The notes under the pieces are model-generated. The model did not search any database. It saw nothing but the letters and a program-made list of their open reading frames with translations, and was not told the origin of the DNA. DNA of 41,946 nt from Magnetococcales bacterium WMHbin3 (GTDB lineage Bacteria > Pseudomonadota > Magnetococcia > Magnetococcales > Magnetaquicoccaceae): positions 1 through 41,946 of the forward strand of contig PDZX01000034.1 of NCBI GenBank assembly GCA_002753185.1, in the 5' to 3' direction. Of this stretch, positions 17,082 through 26,032 are shown piece by piece. Position 1 is the stretch's first letter. Each line of letters starts with the position of its first letter. Made by a program: the position numbers and the translations under genes.

Positions 17082-17786
17082 TTATTGATGTTGCGTTGCG
17101 GAGAACATGTAGCCGACTCCCCGAATGGTTTGCAGCATGCCGTCCTTGCCGAAGGGTTCCAGGTGTTTGCGGATCTGCCGCACATGGACATCGACGGTGC
17201 GGTCGCCGACGTGGACATTGCGTCCCCACACCAGGTCGAGCAGTTGGTCGCGGTGGTAGACCCGATCCGGATGGGTCATGAAGAATCCCAGGAGTTTGTA
17301 CTCCATGGCGCTGCACTTGAGGGGGTAGTGTCTGATGCTGATGGTGTGCTTGGCGCGGTTGAGCACCAGGCAGTCGAAGCTCACCTCGTCCGTGGCGGGA
17401 TGCGGTTCGATCCGGCGCAGGGCGGTATGGATGCGGGCCAGGAGTTCCCTGGAGGAGAAGGGTTTGGTGATGTAGTCGTCGGCGCCTTGTTCCAATCCGG
17501 TCACCTTGTCCATTTCTTCGCCCCTGGCGGTGAGCATGATGACCGGGATGGAACGGGTGGTCACATCCTGTTTGAGCAGACGCAGATAGTCGATGCCGGA
17601 GGCGCCGTTGAGCATCCAGTCCAGCAGGATGAGGCTGGGCGGGTTTTTATCGAGGATCATTTTGGCTTCCTGTACGTTGGAGGCCTCCCTGCTGGTCATT
17701 CCGGCCTGTGTCAGGATCATGCGGATGGTGTCGCGGATGGGGGATTCGTCATCGATGATCAAGACTTGCGCGTGCGATTCGGACAT
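17082..17786 (-). CDS. phoB: PhoB-type phosphate-response regulator (OmpR family)
   Basis: 234 residues. The receiver domain (about 1-120) has IIDDESPIRD, the phospho-acceptor in LILLDWMLNGASGIDYLR, IMLTARGEEMDKVTGLEQGADDY and TKPF, all intact. LLDWMLxGxSGI is a PhoB-like wording. The C-terminal winged helix (about 140-230) has EYKLLGFFMTHPDRVYHRDQLLDLVWG, VGDRTVDVHVRQIRKHLE and IRGVGYMF, including the DNA-recognition helix. The start at 17786 (MSESHAQV) fits the family; the best ribosome site, AGGAGA, is rather far (13 bp). It would activate pstS through the Pho box. No phoR lies beside it, so its kinase is elsewhere. Confidence 0.88.
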   Translation of the reverse strand: MSESHAQVLIIDDESPIRDTIRMILTQAGMTSREASNVQEAKMILDKNPPSLILLDWMLNGASGIDYLRLLKQDVTTRSIPVIMLTARGEEMDKVTGLEQGADDYITKPFSSRELLARIHTALRRIEPHPATDEVSFDCLVLNRAKHTISIRHYPLKCSAMEYKLLGFFMTHPDRVYHRDQLLDLVWGRNVHVGDRTVDVHVRQIRKHLEPFGKDGMLQTIRGVGYMFSATQHQ

Positions 17787-17973
17787 CTTGAGTATTATTT
17801 CTCCTGGAATTTTTTTGTATATTACAATGATCTGACTGTAACATTTTGCTGCACCCCAAGACAAGCAAAAAATGGCTGGCGACGCGCATTTTTTTATTTT
17901 TTTTTGATTGTCATGAATATCAAAAAAAAGAAAACGAGGTCGCGCGCACCGTGCAAAATCTGTAAAAAAATGC
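17787..17973. other. Divergent intergenic region with an A/T-tract inverted repeat
   Basis: Between phoB and the giant secreted protein. It contains a perfect 11-bp inverted repeat TTTTTTTTGAT/ATCAAAAAAAA (17898-17908 and 17919-17929) with a 10-base centre. Its T and A tracts could bend DNA or act as a weak terminator on either strand. I see no clear Pho box before phoB. Confidence 0.45.
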
Positions 17974-18001
17974 TTGACAATCAATTGATCGGGTGTATGG
18001 T
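17974..18001 (+). promoter_or_regulatory. Promoter of the giant repeat protein, probably giving a leaderless mRNA
   Basis: TTGACA (17974-17979), a 16-bp spacer and TATGGT (17996-18001). The expected transcription start, 6-8 bases downstream, falls at or next to the ATG at 18008, and no Shine-Dalgarno sequence precedes that ATG. The message is therefore probably leaderless if this start is right. Confidence 0.5.
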
Positions 18002-18007
18002 ATACGC

Positions 18008-21000
18008 ATGCCTGACAACGCGCCCGATAACCCTCTCCAGGAGGGCGTCTCCCCGCCACCCGACGCCGTCAGCGCCTCGGACGTGGAAGCCCTACTGCGC
18101 GCCCTCGGCAGCGGGGCGGAGGTGGACGGGACCCTGGCCAAACTCCTGAACGTCCACAACGACAAGGCCTCGGCCCTCGGCGTTCCCGCCGACGGGCAGA
18201 ACGAGGCGATCGGTCGCTTCAAGGCGATCCTGCTGGGGGAACTGGGCAGCGGGGATGCGCCGCAACAGGTTTATCTCAATGCCGTCAAGGCCTACTGGGC
18301 GCGCATCCAGTTGGCGATGAACCCCGTGCAGCAGGATAACGAGGTGACGCGCCTGCTCTCCACCCTGGCCGGGGAGAAGTCGATTGCCAACGTGCAGGCC
18401 ATCCTGAAGACCATCCAGCCGCCGGAGGAGAATCAATCCCACCCCCAGGCCGCCCAGATTTTCTTGCAGAATTTCGTCAACTCCCTGGAAACCGGCGTCA
18501 ATACGCATGGCGCGGTCCAAACCGCCGCCAGTCGGCTGCCGCCGGTTGCGGACACGGAGCACCCCCCCTCCACCCCCATGGATCTTTTCGCCGCCGGGCT
18601 GCCGGAAGGTCGGACTGTGACGCAATTGTTCGCCGATCGGCTGGACAAGGGTGGCGCGGTCGCCTTTCAGAATGCCTTGTTGAACAATCTGGAACGGGGA
18701 GACGGCTTCAACGCGGCGATCCGGCAGGCGACCGCCACCGCGCATGAGACCGTATCGCGGGCCGCCGGGTTGCAAGGGCCGGTTCCGCAACAGATGGCGT
18801 TTCTGAATGCCTTGGCCACCGGTGATGGGGTGGACGCGCTGGCGGGGGGCCATTTCGCCACCGCCTTGCTGACGGCCCTGGCCGAGAAGGGCGACGTTCG
18901 TGCCGCCCAGGCGAGTGCGGCCAACGCGGTGGCGGCGCGGAGCGCGGCGGCGGCGGTCGATACCGGGGTGGCCTCGCCGATGGGGGCGCTGTTGGCTGCC
19001 ATGGCCAGCGGGGAGAATGTGCAGGGGGCGGTGAACGGCGTGCCCGGCCTGAATGGCGCGGCGGGGGCGCTTTTGTTCCAGAGCGTGCTCGCCGACGCCT
19101 TGGGCAGTGGCGTCACGCCATTGCTGGCCATGCAAAACGCCTCGTCGAGCGTGCAGGCCGTGGCGTCGCTGGGATCCGTCCTGCAACAGCCCGCCAACTC
19201 CGAGGCCGCGATGCTGATGGCGGCCATGGCCAGCGGCCAGAACATCGCCCAGGCGGTGGCCAATCTGCCAGCCGGCAAGGGGTTCGCCGAAACCCTGGGC
19301 GAGACCATCCAGAACGGCGGTTCCGTGGCGGAGGCCATGCACGAAGCCAACCAGGTGTTGCAGACCATCGCCGAGACCATCGACAACGTGCAGACCAACC
19401 TGGCGGATCCGACCCTGCTGGCCATGGCCACCGGTCAGAACGTGCAATACATCCAAAGCCTGACGGATGTTTCTCCACTTGGCGGCATCGTCCCCAATCC
19501 CGCGCCCGCCAACGATCCCCCCGTGGACAACCGGGAGAACAGAGTGGATCCGGTGGTGCCGGCACCTCCACCGCCGCCTCCGCCACCACCGCCTCCGTCA
19601 CCACCACCGCCGCCACCACCGCCACCACCGCCAGCCCCGGCGCCCGTGCCTCCCGCTCCCCCCGTCACAACGACAACGACCGTGACGGAAAGCCCGCCCG
19701 TGGTGACCACCATCACCACCGTGACGACACCCAACCTCGCTCCCAGCGATATTCTCCTCTCTAATCGCTCGGTGACGGAAAACCTCTCTGGAGCCACCAT
19801 TGGCGAGTTGTCGATCAGCGACGCCGACTCCCCGTCGGGAGGGGTGTTGACCCTGGTCAACGATGCCGGGCTGTTCGAGTTGTCCGGGACTACCTTGCGG
19901 TTCAAGACCGGTGTCGCCGCCGATTTCGAGACGGCCGCTTCTCACGGGGTGCGGATCAAGGCCACCGACAGCGCCGGGGCCTCCCTGGAGAAGGATTTTA
20001 CCATTTCCATCCTCGATGCCAACGATGCCCCGACCGTCACCAACCTCTCGACGGGGGAGATCTTTGCCGAGGACGCCGCCGCCTTCGCCTTGCAACCGAT
20101 CGTCATCACCGATCCCGACGCCAATGCCTCGCTCACCGTTCAGTTGACCGTGAGCGATGCCCAGGCTGGCAAGATCGTGTTCGGGAATGCCAGTGGGGTT
20201 TCCATGACCTCTTCCTCCGGGGCATGGACGCTGCAGGGAGCGGTGGCGGCGCTCAACGGCGCGTTGGCCTCGGCGAGTTTCGTCCCCATGGCCGACTGGG
20301 ACCGGAATTTTTCCATTTCCACCTCGGTGAGCGATGGGGTCGCGTCCGCCCTGACCGGCAGCAAGAGCGTCACGGTCACCCCGGTCAACGACAAGCCCAC
20401 CGGCAGCGTGGCCATCGCCGGAACCGCCACCCAGGGGGAGACCCTCACCGCCTCCCATACCCTGGTCGATGTGGAGGGGCTGGGCGCCATCGCCTGGCAG
20501 TGGTTCGCGAACGGTACCGACATTTCGGGCGCCACCGCTTCCACCCTGGTTCTGGCCGAGGCGCAGGTGGGGAAGGCCATCACCGTCAAGGCCAGTTACA
20601 CCGATGGCCGCGCCACCGGGGAGGACGTTACCAGCCAGCAGGCCACCGGCGCGGTGGTCAACGTCAACGACCCCCGCACCGGCGACATCGTCATCACCGG
20701 CGTGGCCACCCAGAACCAGACCCTGACCGCCTCCAACACCTTCGCCGACATCGATGGTCTGGGCACGATCACCTATCAGTGGTATGCCGACGGCACCCCC
20801 ATTGATGGCGCTACCGCTTCCACCCTCGCGCTCGGCCAGGGGCAGGTCAGCCGCGCGATTACCGTGCGGGGCAGCTATACCGACGGCCATGGCACGGCGG
20901 AAGACAAAACCAGCGCCGCCACCAGCACGGTAGCCAACGTCAACGACTCGCCCACCGGTTCCGTCTCCATCGCGGGAACGGCGGAACAGAATCGAACCCT

Positions 21001-24000
21001 GACCGCCTCCAACACCCTGGCCGATCTCGACGGCCTGGGCGACATCACCTACCAGTGGTTGGCGGATGGAACGGAGATCGGCGGCGCGACCGGAGAGACC
21101 ATGACCTTGACCGAAAGCCATGTGGGCAAGGTCATCACCGTGGTCGCCAGTTACACCGACACCTTCGGCGCGCACGAAAGCCCCGCCAGTTCCGCGACCG
21201 TGGCGGTGGCAAATGTCAACGACGCGCCCACCGGCTCCGTCACCATTTCCGGCCGCAACGTCCAGGATCAGACCCTGACGGCTGCCAACACCCTGGACGA
21301 TATCGACGGGTTGGGCGCCATCTCCTATCAATGGCAGGCCAATGGCGTGGACATTTCCGGCGCCACCGGGGTTACGTTCACCTTGATGCAGGCTCAGGTC
21401 GGCCAGACCATCCGCGTCAAGGCGGGCTACCAGGACGGCCATGGCACCCTGGAGAGCGTGCCCAGCGCCGACTTCGGCACGGTGCTCAACGTGAACGACC
21501 CGCCCTCCGGCGAGGTCGTCATCACGGGCGACGCCACGCAAAACCAGGCCCTGGGCGTGGATTCCTCCACCCTGGTGGACGATGACGGGTTGGGCGCCCT
21601 GGACGTTCAATGGTTTGCCAACGACGTTGCCATCACTGGCGCGACCGGCTCCACCCTGACCCTGGCCGAGGCCCAGGTCGGCAAGACCATCAAGGTCACG
21701 GTCAGCTATACCGATCCACTCGGCGGCAATGAGAGCATGACCAGCACCGCCACCAGTACGGTGGTCAACGTCAACGATGCCCTGACGGGCAGCGTCACCA
21801 TCTCTGGAACCGTGACCCAGAACCAGACCCTGACCGCAGTCACCTCCGGCCTGAGCGACGCCGATGGCCTGGGGAGTTTTTCCTATCAATGGCTGGCAAA
21901 TGGCGCCGACATCCAGGGCGCGACCAATGTGACCTTCGCGTTGACCGAGGCCCAGGTCGGCAAGGTCATCGCGGTGCGGGTCGCCTACACCGATGGCCAT
22001 GGCACCCCGGAGAGCCTCCCCAGCGCGTCAACCACCGCCGTGGCCAATGTCAACGACACCCCTACCGGCCAGGTGACCATCGCGGGGACATTCGAGCAGG
22101 GGAGAACGCTAATTGCGAGCCACAACCTCTCCGATCCGGATGGGGGACCCAATGGGGTCACCTGGCAATGGCAGGCCAATGGCGTGGCCATCCAGGGCGC
22201 CACCAGCGACACCTTCTCGTTGACCGAGGCGCAGGTGGGCAAGACGATCACGGTGGTGGCCAGCTATGCCGACGGCCATAACACCGGGGAAAACATCTCC
22301 AGCGCCACTTCCCAGGCCGTGGCCAATGTCAACGACGCCATGACCGGCACCGTGACCCTGCCGGCCTCCCCGTCCCAGGGAAATACCTTGACCGCCGATA
22401 CCTCCGGCCTGGCGGATCCGGATGGTCTGGGCATCTTTTCCTATCAGTGGATGGCGGATGGCGCGAACATCTCCGGGACCACCGGCAGTTCCCTGATCTT
22501 GGGGCAGGCGCAAGTCGACAAGGCCATCTCGGTGCGCGTCACCCAGACCGACAGCCACGGCACCACCGAAAACGTGATCAGCACCGCGACGAATAAGGTC
22601 GCCAATGTCGATGACGCCCCCACCGGATCCGTGACCATTTCCGGAACCCCGGTCGTGGGCGGCACCTTGACCGCCGCCAATACCCTGGCCGACGCGGACG
22701 GCTTGGGGTCAATCGCCTATCAGTGGAAGGCGAATGGCGCGGTCGTTGGATCCGGTTCCTCCCTGACCCTGACTTCCTCGGATTTGGGAAAAACCATCAC
22801 CGTCACCGCCAGTTATACCGATGGATTCGGTCACGGGGAAAGCGTGGTCAGCAATCCGACAACCGCGATCATCAACAATCACCCCCCGACCGGCAGCGTC
22901 ACCATTGCGGGTCCGTCCTATGTGGGCAATACGCTGACCGCTTTCAACACCTTGAGCGACACCGATGGCATGGGGTCCGTCACCTATCAATGGTATGCGG
23001 ATGGCAGTTCCGTCGGCTCCGGAGGTTCTCTGCTCCTCACCCAGGCCATGGTGGGAAATCGCATTACCGTCACGGCCAACTATCTTGATGGACTCAATTT
23101 TCAGGAGAGTGTCCCCAGCGCGGCAACCGATCTGGTCCGCACTTTGCCGGGTGGCGATATCCCAGGCAACATCAATACGCCATGGCAAATTTCTCCTGGT
23201 CAAACCAGGAGTAGCTCTATAGACCAAAGTTATGATCTGGATTGGTTTTCCGTGGTCCTGAAGGCTGGAAATTCCTATTCGTTCGATATGACAGGCAATT
23301 CAGTTTGGAGTGGCGGTTTGAGCGATCCTTATTTACATCTTTATAATTCATCAGGTAATCAGATCGCCTATAATGATGATTATTATGGATTAAATTCTCA
23401 TCTTAATTACACTCCTAGCACAAGTGGAACTTATTTTATTGGTGCGGGCGCTTATTGGATATATACTGGTAGTTACAATCTCTCCGTCACTTGTAATTCG
23501 GGTGATCCCCTGGTGCTGGATCTCGATGGCGACGGCGTCCGGCTCCTCTCCATGGAGAGTGGCGTGCGCTTCGACATGAACAACGACGGCAGGCCGGAAA
23601 CCACCGGATGGATTGCGCCCGGAGACGGGCTGCTGGTGATGGATGCCAATCACGACGGCGATATCGCGGGCATCGGGGAACTCGTTTCCGAATATTCGAC
23701 GCCAGGGAGCCAATCCAGCCTGCAATCCCTGGCCACCCTGGACGCGAACCGCGATGGCCGGGTGGACGCGAGCGACCCCGCTTTCGCCGGGTTGCAGGTG
23801 TGGGAGGACGCCAACCAGGATGCCGGTTCCCAATCCGGCGAACTGCACGGCTTGCCGGATCTGGGGATTCTGTCGCTGGAACTGCAAACCACCAGCTCCA
23901 ATATCGAGGAGAACGCCGGCAACCTCATCACCGCCGTGGCCACCTTCACCCGTGTCGATGGCACGCAGGGGCAAATGAACGAAGTGGCGTTTCGTTTTGG

Positions 24001-24181
24001 CGATCCGGACAATGCCACCCGCATCGACCTGACCGCCCCATCATCCGAAGCGCCTTCCCATGCCGAGCTGATCCTGGGCAAGGAGGGCATCCTTGTGGAT
24101 CTTCCGCCCCCACCGGTCGAATTTTCGTATTCGGATGGCATCGATCCCGTGCCGACGCAGCACGCGGATGGCATCGCCTGA
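18008..24181 (+). CDS. Giant repeat-rich secreted adhesin-like protein (2057 aa), candidate type I secretion substrate
   Basis: No signal peptide. Residues about 30-490 are Ala/Gly-rich helical segments with a recurring hhAhASGxNVxxAV motif (MASGENVQGAV, MASGQNIAQAV, MATGQNVQYI). Residues 518-550 are a proline-rich rod, then Thr/Val-rich sequence. A cadherin-like domain (about 577-675) ends in LDANDAP, and a second beta domain follows (676-795). Ten tandem repeats of about 92 residues (796-1711) come next. Residues about 1712-1833 resemble a PPC-type beta domain (DLDWFSVVLKAG). The end carries Ca-binding-like loops (DLDGDGV, DMNNDGRPETTGW, DANHDGDI, DANRDGRVD), a module common near the C-termini of type I-secreted adhesins. 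It converges on a type I secretion operon. No RTX nonapeptide array is seen. Substrate status is inference. Confidence 0.85.
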   Translation: MPDNAPDNPLQEGVSPPPDAVSASDVEALLRALGSGAEVDGTLAKLLNVHNDKASALGVPADGQNEAIGRFKAILLGELGSGDAPQQVYLNAVKAYWARIQLAMNPVQQDNEVTRLLSTLAGEKSIANVQAILKTIQPPEENQSHPQAAQIFLQNFVNSLETGVNTHGAVQTAASRLPPVADTEHPPSTPMDLFAAGLPEGRTVTQLFADRLDKGGAVAFQNALLNNLERGDGFNAAIRQATATAHETVSRAAGLQGPVPQQMAFLNALATGDGVDALAGGHFATALLTALAEKGDVRAAQASAANAVAARSAAAAVDTGVASPMGALLAAMASGENVQGAVNGVPGLNGAAGALLFQSVLADALGSGVTPLLAMQNASSSVQAVASLGSVLQQPANSEAAMLMAAMASGQNIAQAVANLPAGKGFAETLGETIQNGGSVAEAMHEANQVLQTIAETIDNVQTNLADPTLLAMATGQNVQYIQSLTDVSPLGGIVPNPAPANDPPVDNRENRVDPVVPAPPPPPPPPPPPSPPPPPPPPPPPAPAPVPPAPPVTTTTTVTESPPVVTTITTVTTPNLAPSDILLSNRSVTENLSGATIGELSISDADSPSGGVLTLVNDAGLFELSGTTLRFKTGVAADFETAASHGVRIKATDSAGASLEKDFTISILDANDAPTVTNLSTGEIFAEDAAAFALQPIVITDPDANASLTVQLTVSDAQAGKIVFGNASGVSMTSSSGAWTLQGAVAALNGALASASFVPMADWDRNFSISTSVSDGVASALTGSKSVTVTPVNDKPTGSVAIAGTATQGETLTASHTLVDVEGLGAIAWQWFANGTDISGATASTLVLAEAQVGKAITVKASYTDGRATGEDVTSQQATGAVVNVNDPRTGDIVITGVATQNQTLTASNTFADIDGLGTITYQWYADGTPIDGATASTLALGQGQVSRAITVRGSYTDGHGTAEDKTSAATSTVANVNDSPTGSVSIAGTAEQNRTLTASNTLADLDGLGDITYQWLADGTEIGGATGETMTLTESHVGKVITVVASYTDTFGAHESPASSATVAVANVNDAPTGSVTISGRNVQDQTLTAANTLDDIDGLGAISYQWQANGVDISGATGVTFTLMQAQVGQTIRVKAGYQDGHGTLESVPSADFGTVLNVNDPPSGEVVITGDATQNQALGVDSSTLVDDDGLGALDVQWFANDVAITGATGSTLTLAEAQVGKTIKVTVSYTDPLGGNESMTSTATSTVVNVNDALTGSVTISGTVTQNQTLTAVTSGLSDADGLGSFSYQWLANGADIQGATNVTFALTEAQVGKVIAVRVAYTDGHGTPESLPSASTTAVANVNDTPTGQVTIAGTFEQGRTLIASHNLSDPDGGPNGVTWQWQANGVAIQGATSDTFSLTEAQVGKTITVVASYADGHNTGENISSATSQAVANVNDAMTGTVTLPASPSQGNTLTADTSGLADPDGLGIFSYQWMADGANISGTTGSSLILGQAQVDKAISVRVTQTDSHGTTENVISTATNKVANVDDAPTGSVTISGTPVVGGTLTAANTLADADGLGSIAYQWKANGAVVGSGSSLTLTSSDLGKTITVTASYTDGFGHGESVVSNPTTAIINNHPPTGSVTIAGPSYVGNTLTAFNTLSDTDGMGSVTYQWYADGSSVGSGGSLLLTQAMVGNRITVTANYLDGLNFQESVPSAATDLVRTLPGGDIPGNINTPWQISPGQTRSSSIDQSYDLDWFSVVLKAGNSYSFDMTGNSVWSGGLSDPYLHLYNSSGNQIAYNDDYYGLNSHLNYTPSTSGTYFIGAGAYWIYTGSYNLSVTCNSGDPLVLDLDGDGVRLLSMESGVRFDMNNDGRPETTGWIAPGDGLLVMDANHDGDIAGIGELVSEYSTPGSQSSLQSLATLDANRDGRVDASDPAFAGLQVWEDANQDAGSQSGELHGLPDLGILSLELQTTSSNIEENAGNLITAVATFTRVDGTQGQMNEVAFRFGDPDNATRIDLTAPSSEAPSHAELILGKEGILVDLPPPPVEFSYSDGIDPVPTQHADGIA
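20392..23140 (+). repeat. Ten tandem about 276-bp repeats encoding Ig-like/VCBS-like domains
   Basis: Ten in-frame units of about 92 codons, each with PTGSVxIxGxxxQxxTLTA, a DxDGLG, YQWxANGxxIxGAT, an EAQVGKxIxV, YTDGHGT and an ending VANVND. Units 9 and 10 are the most divergent and shorter (VGSGSS in place of IxGATxST), and they lack the VNVND end. The DNA-level repetition also produces long meaningless reading frames on the opposite strand. Confidence 0.9.
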
Positions 24182-24189
24182 GAGCGCTG

Positions 24190-25482
24190 CTAGGCCCGGC
24201 AGGGATTGCGTCCCTCGGCAAGCTGGGCCAGTGCGTCGCCATGCAGCCAGAGCGGCGCGGCGTGGGCATCGAACATCTCCACCATCTCCAGCATCTTCAT
24301 GTCGTATTCCCGCCGTCCGATCTTGACCGGATCCAGATTGCCGGTCTCGTCCCGTTGCAGGTGGACCAGTTGGATCATCTTCATTTTGTTCAGGTACAGG
24401 GCGAAGGAGTGGTCGGTGGGGCCGTAGCCGTGCCGGTAGACCACCTCGCCCACCAGGTCGCGCAGGCGGCAGGCCGACGAATAGCGGTTCTCCCGCTTGT
24501 ACTCCAGCATGGTCATGACGATCTCGGACAGCTCCTGGTTGATCCCCTTGGCAATGCGGTGCGGCGGGACCAGCGGGCGCTTCTGGTAGTCGGCGATCAC
24601 CGAGGCCACCTCCTGGTTGGGCAGTTGGGTCAGTCCGGCAATCCGGTTGGGATTGATTCCTGTGAGCAACTGGTACATGATCACCCCCAGACTGTAAAAA
24701 TCCACCGTGAAATCGGCGATGTCGTGCTCGATCAATTCCGGGGCCATGTAGGCGGGCTTGCCCAGGAAATACCCCTTGGCGATCTTGGCGCGCATCTCCG
24801 CCAGGGTGGAGGCGATGCCGAAATCCGAGATTTTGATCAGCCCCAGTTGTCCGTTGATCAGGATGTTGCCGGGCGAAAGATCCAGGTGGGCGATGCCGTG
24901 GGAGCCGTCCGAAAAGCGGTAGGTGTGGGCGTGGTGCAGGGCATTGGCCACCTTGAAGAGCAGAAACCCGATGAATTCGTTGGGGATCATCAGCGCCCGA
25001 CCGGCCAGCAGGTGGCGGGTGTCGATCCGGTGCAGGGCCAGCAACTCCTTGAGGTCGAACCCCCGGACATACTCCATGACGAAATAGAGTTCTCCGCCCG
25101 CATCCCCATCCGACTCCATGATGTCCGCGCCGCGAAAGCCGACGATATTGGGATGACCGTTCAATTCGGCGATGATGGAGGCCTCCTGGAGAAAGCGGTC
25201 GCGTACCTCCTTGCGGTCTTCGGGATCGGCGATGGCCAGGTCGTTGCGGATCTTCTTGAGGGCCACCACCTCGGAGGTGCCCAGGTTGCTCATCAGGCGC
25301 GCCTTGTAGACTTCGCCCATCCCGCCGACGCCGATCTTTTCGAGAAGTTCATAGGTGATCGAGGATTGAATTTTGCGACCGGTGAGCACCGTCTTCCCTT
25401 CGTCCTCGCGGGCGGCGATGGAACGCAGCACCGGTTTTGGCGAGGGGACCGTCTCCTGCAAGGCCTCTTCCTGGTTCATCAT
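24190..25482 (-). CDS. Ser/Thr protein kinase (Hanks type)
   Basis: 430 residues with no TM helix visible, so probably cytoplasmic. The kinase domain covers about 44-340: glycine loop GVGGMGEVYKA (51-61), ATP lysine in VALKK (about 76), Glu in FLQEASII (100), hinge FVMEYV, catalytic HLDLSPGN (199-206), DFG (220-222) and APE (247-249). The catalytic Asp and Asn are present, but the loop has Leu for the usual Arg (a non-RD kinase) and Ser for the usual Lys. After the kinase comes a helical C-terminal part of about 90 residues (SFALYLNKMKMIQLVHL). It is last in the operon behind hlyD and the TerB-like gene and ends 8 bp from the convergent giant gene. Likely targets are co-encoded proteins, which is inference. 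Confidence 0.9.
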   Translation of the reverse strand: MMNQEEALQETVPSPKPVLRSIAAREDEGKTVLTGRKIQSSITYELLEKIGVGGMGEVYKARLMSNLGTSEVVALKKIRNDLAIADPEDRKEVRDRFLQEASIIAELNGHPNIVGFRGADIMESDGDAGGELYFVMEYVRGFDLKELLALHRIDTRHLLAGRALMIPNEFIGFLLFKVANALHHAHTYRFSDGSHGIAHLDLSPGNILINGQLGLIKISDFGIASTLAEMRAKIAKGYFLGKPAYMAPELIEHDIADFTVDFYSLGVIMYQLLTGINPNRIAGLTQLPNQEVASVIADYQKRPLVPPHRIAKGINQELSEIVMTMLEYKRENRYSSACRLRDLVGEVVYRHGYGPTDHSFALYLNKMKMIQLVHLQRDETGNLDPVKIGRREYDMKMLEMVEMFDAHAAPLWLHGDALAQLAEGRNPCRA

Positions 25483-25501
25483 GGAGCGTGCTCCCGGTGT
25501 G

Positions 25502-25981
25502 TCAGAGGTTGATCGCCAGAATCAGCCCGAGACGGAATTTCACGCTCATGGGGATCTCCTTGGCGGTGGCCTGGATATGCTCCAGCAGGGCGATCTCGTT
25601 GGCATCGTATTGCGAGTCCCGTTCGATCATCTGGATCAGCCAGTGGGCCTCGGCCTCGTCCACGATGCCGGACGACACGTCGTCGTTGAGCAGGTGCAGG
25701 GTGATCGCCTCGATGAAGAACGCCTTCCATTTCTCGTCGTTGCGCTTGCCCATGGTGGCTTCGTTCAGTTCGAACAGAATCTCGATCTCTGCCCGCTTGA
25801 CCGCATGGGAGGTCTTGGGACGGGTGGAGAGGATCATCCTGCGCATGATATCCACCTCGTGGTCGTCGATCACCCTGTCCACCAGAATCAAATCCCGGAT
25901 GGCATGCAACCGCTCCAGGTCCACCTCACCGGCATGGATTTGGGCATTGGCCAGTTTTGCCAGTTCACTCGTTTCCGTCAT
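25502..25981 (-). CDS. TerB-like helical protein of unknown function
   Basis: 159 residues, all helical and acidic, no signal or TM segment. The N-terminal part LHAIRDLILVDRVIDDHEVDIM and the second part WKAFFIEAITLHLLNDDVSSG-IVDEAEAHWLI each have the acidic helix-turn-helix look of TerB-type tellurite-resistance-like domains. I recall the second block from widely distributed uncharacterised proteins. AGGAGA lies 5 bp upstream of the ATG. It lies 51 bp after hlyD and 19 bp before the kinase gene, so it is probably co-expressed with them; a scaffold or kinase partner is possible. The function is not known. Confidence 0.65.
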   Translation of the reverse strand: MTETSELAKLANAQIHAGEVDLERLHAIRDLILVDRVIDDHEVDIMRRMILSTRPKTSHAVKRAEIEILFELNEATMGKRNDEKWKAFFIEAITLHLLNDDVSSGIVDEAEAHWLIQMIERDSQYDANEIALLEHIQATAKEIPMSVKFRLGLILAINL

Positions 25982-26032
25982 GGTTCTCTCCTGTCGAAAT
26001 AAAGACGTTATTTGATATTTATAAGTACCAGT

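Noticed and set aside
17787..17900. Pho box before phoB
   Set aside because: TGTTACAGTCAGATCATTG on the minus strand has only partial similarity to CTGTCAT half-sites and the wrong period.
19598..22000. Minus-strand open frame of 800 codons with repeats
   Set aside because: Its repetition mirrors the tandem repeats of the plus-strand giant protein; no ribosome site and no domain.
20392..23140. CRISPR-like periodic repeats
   Set aside because: The period is about 276 bp, the units are coding and in frame, and there are no short identical repeats with unique spacers.
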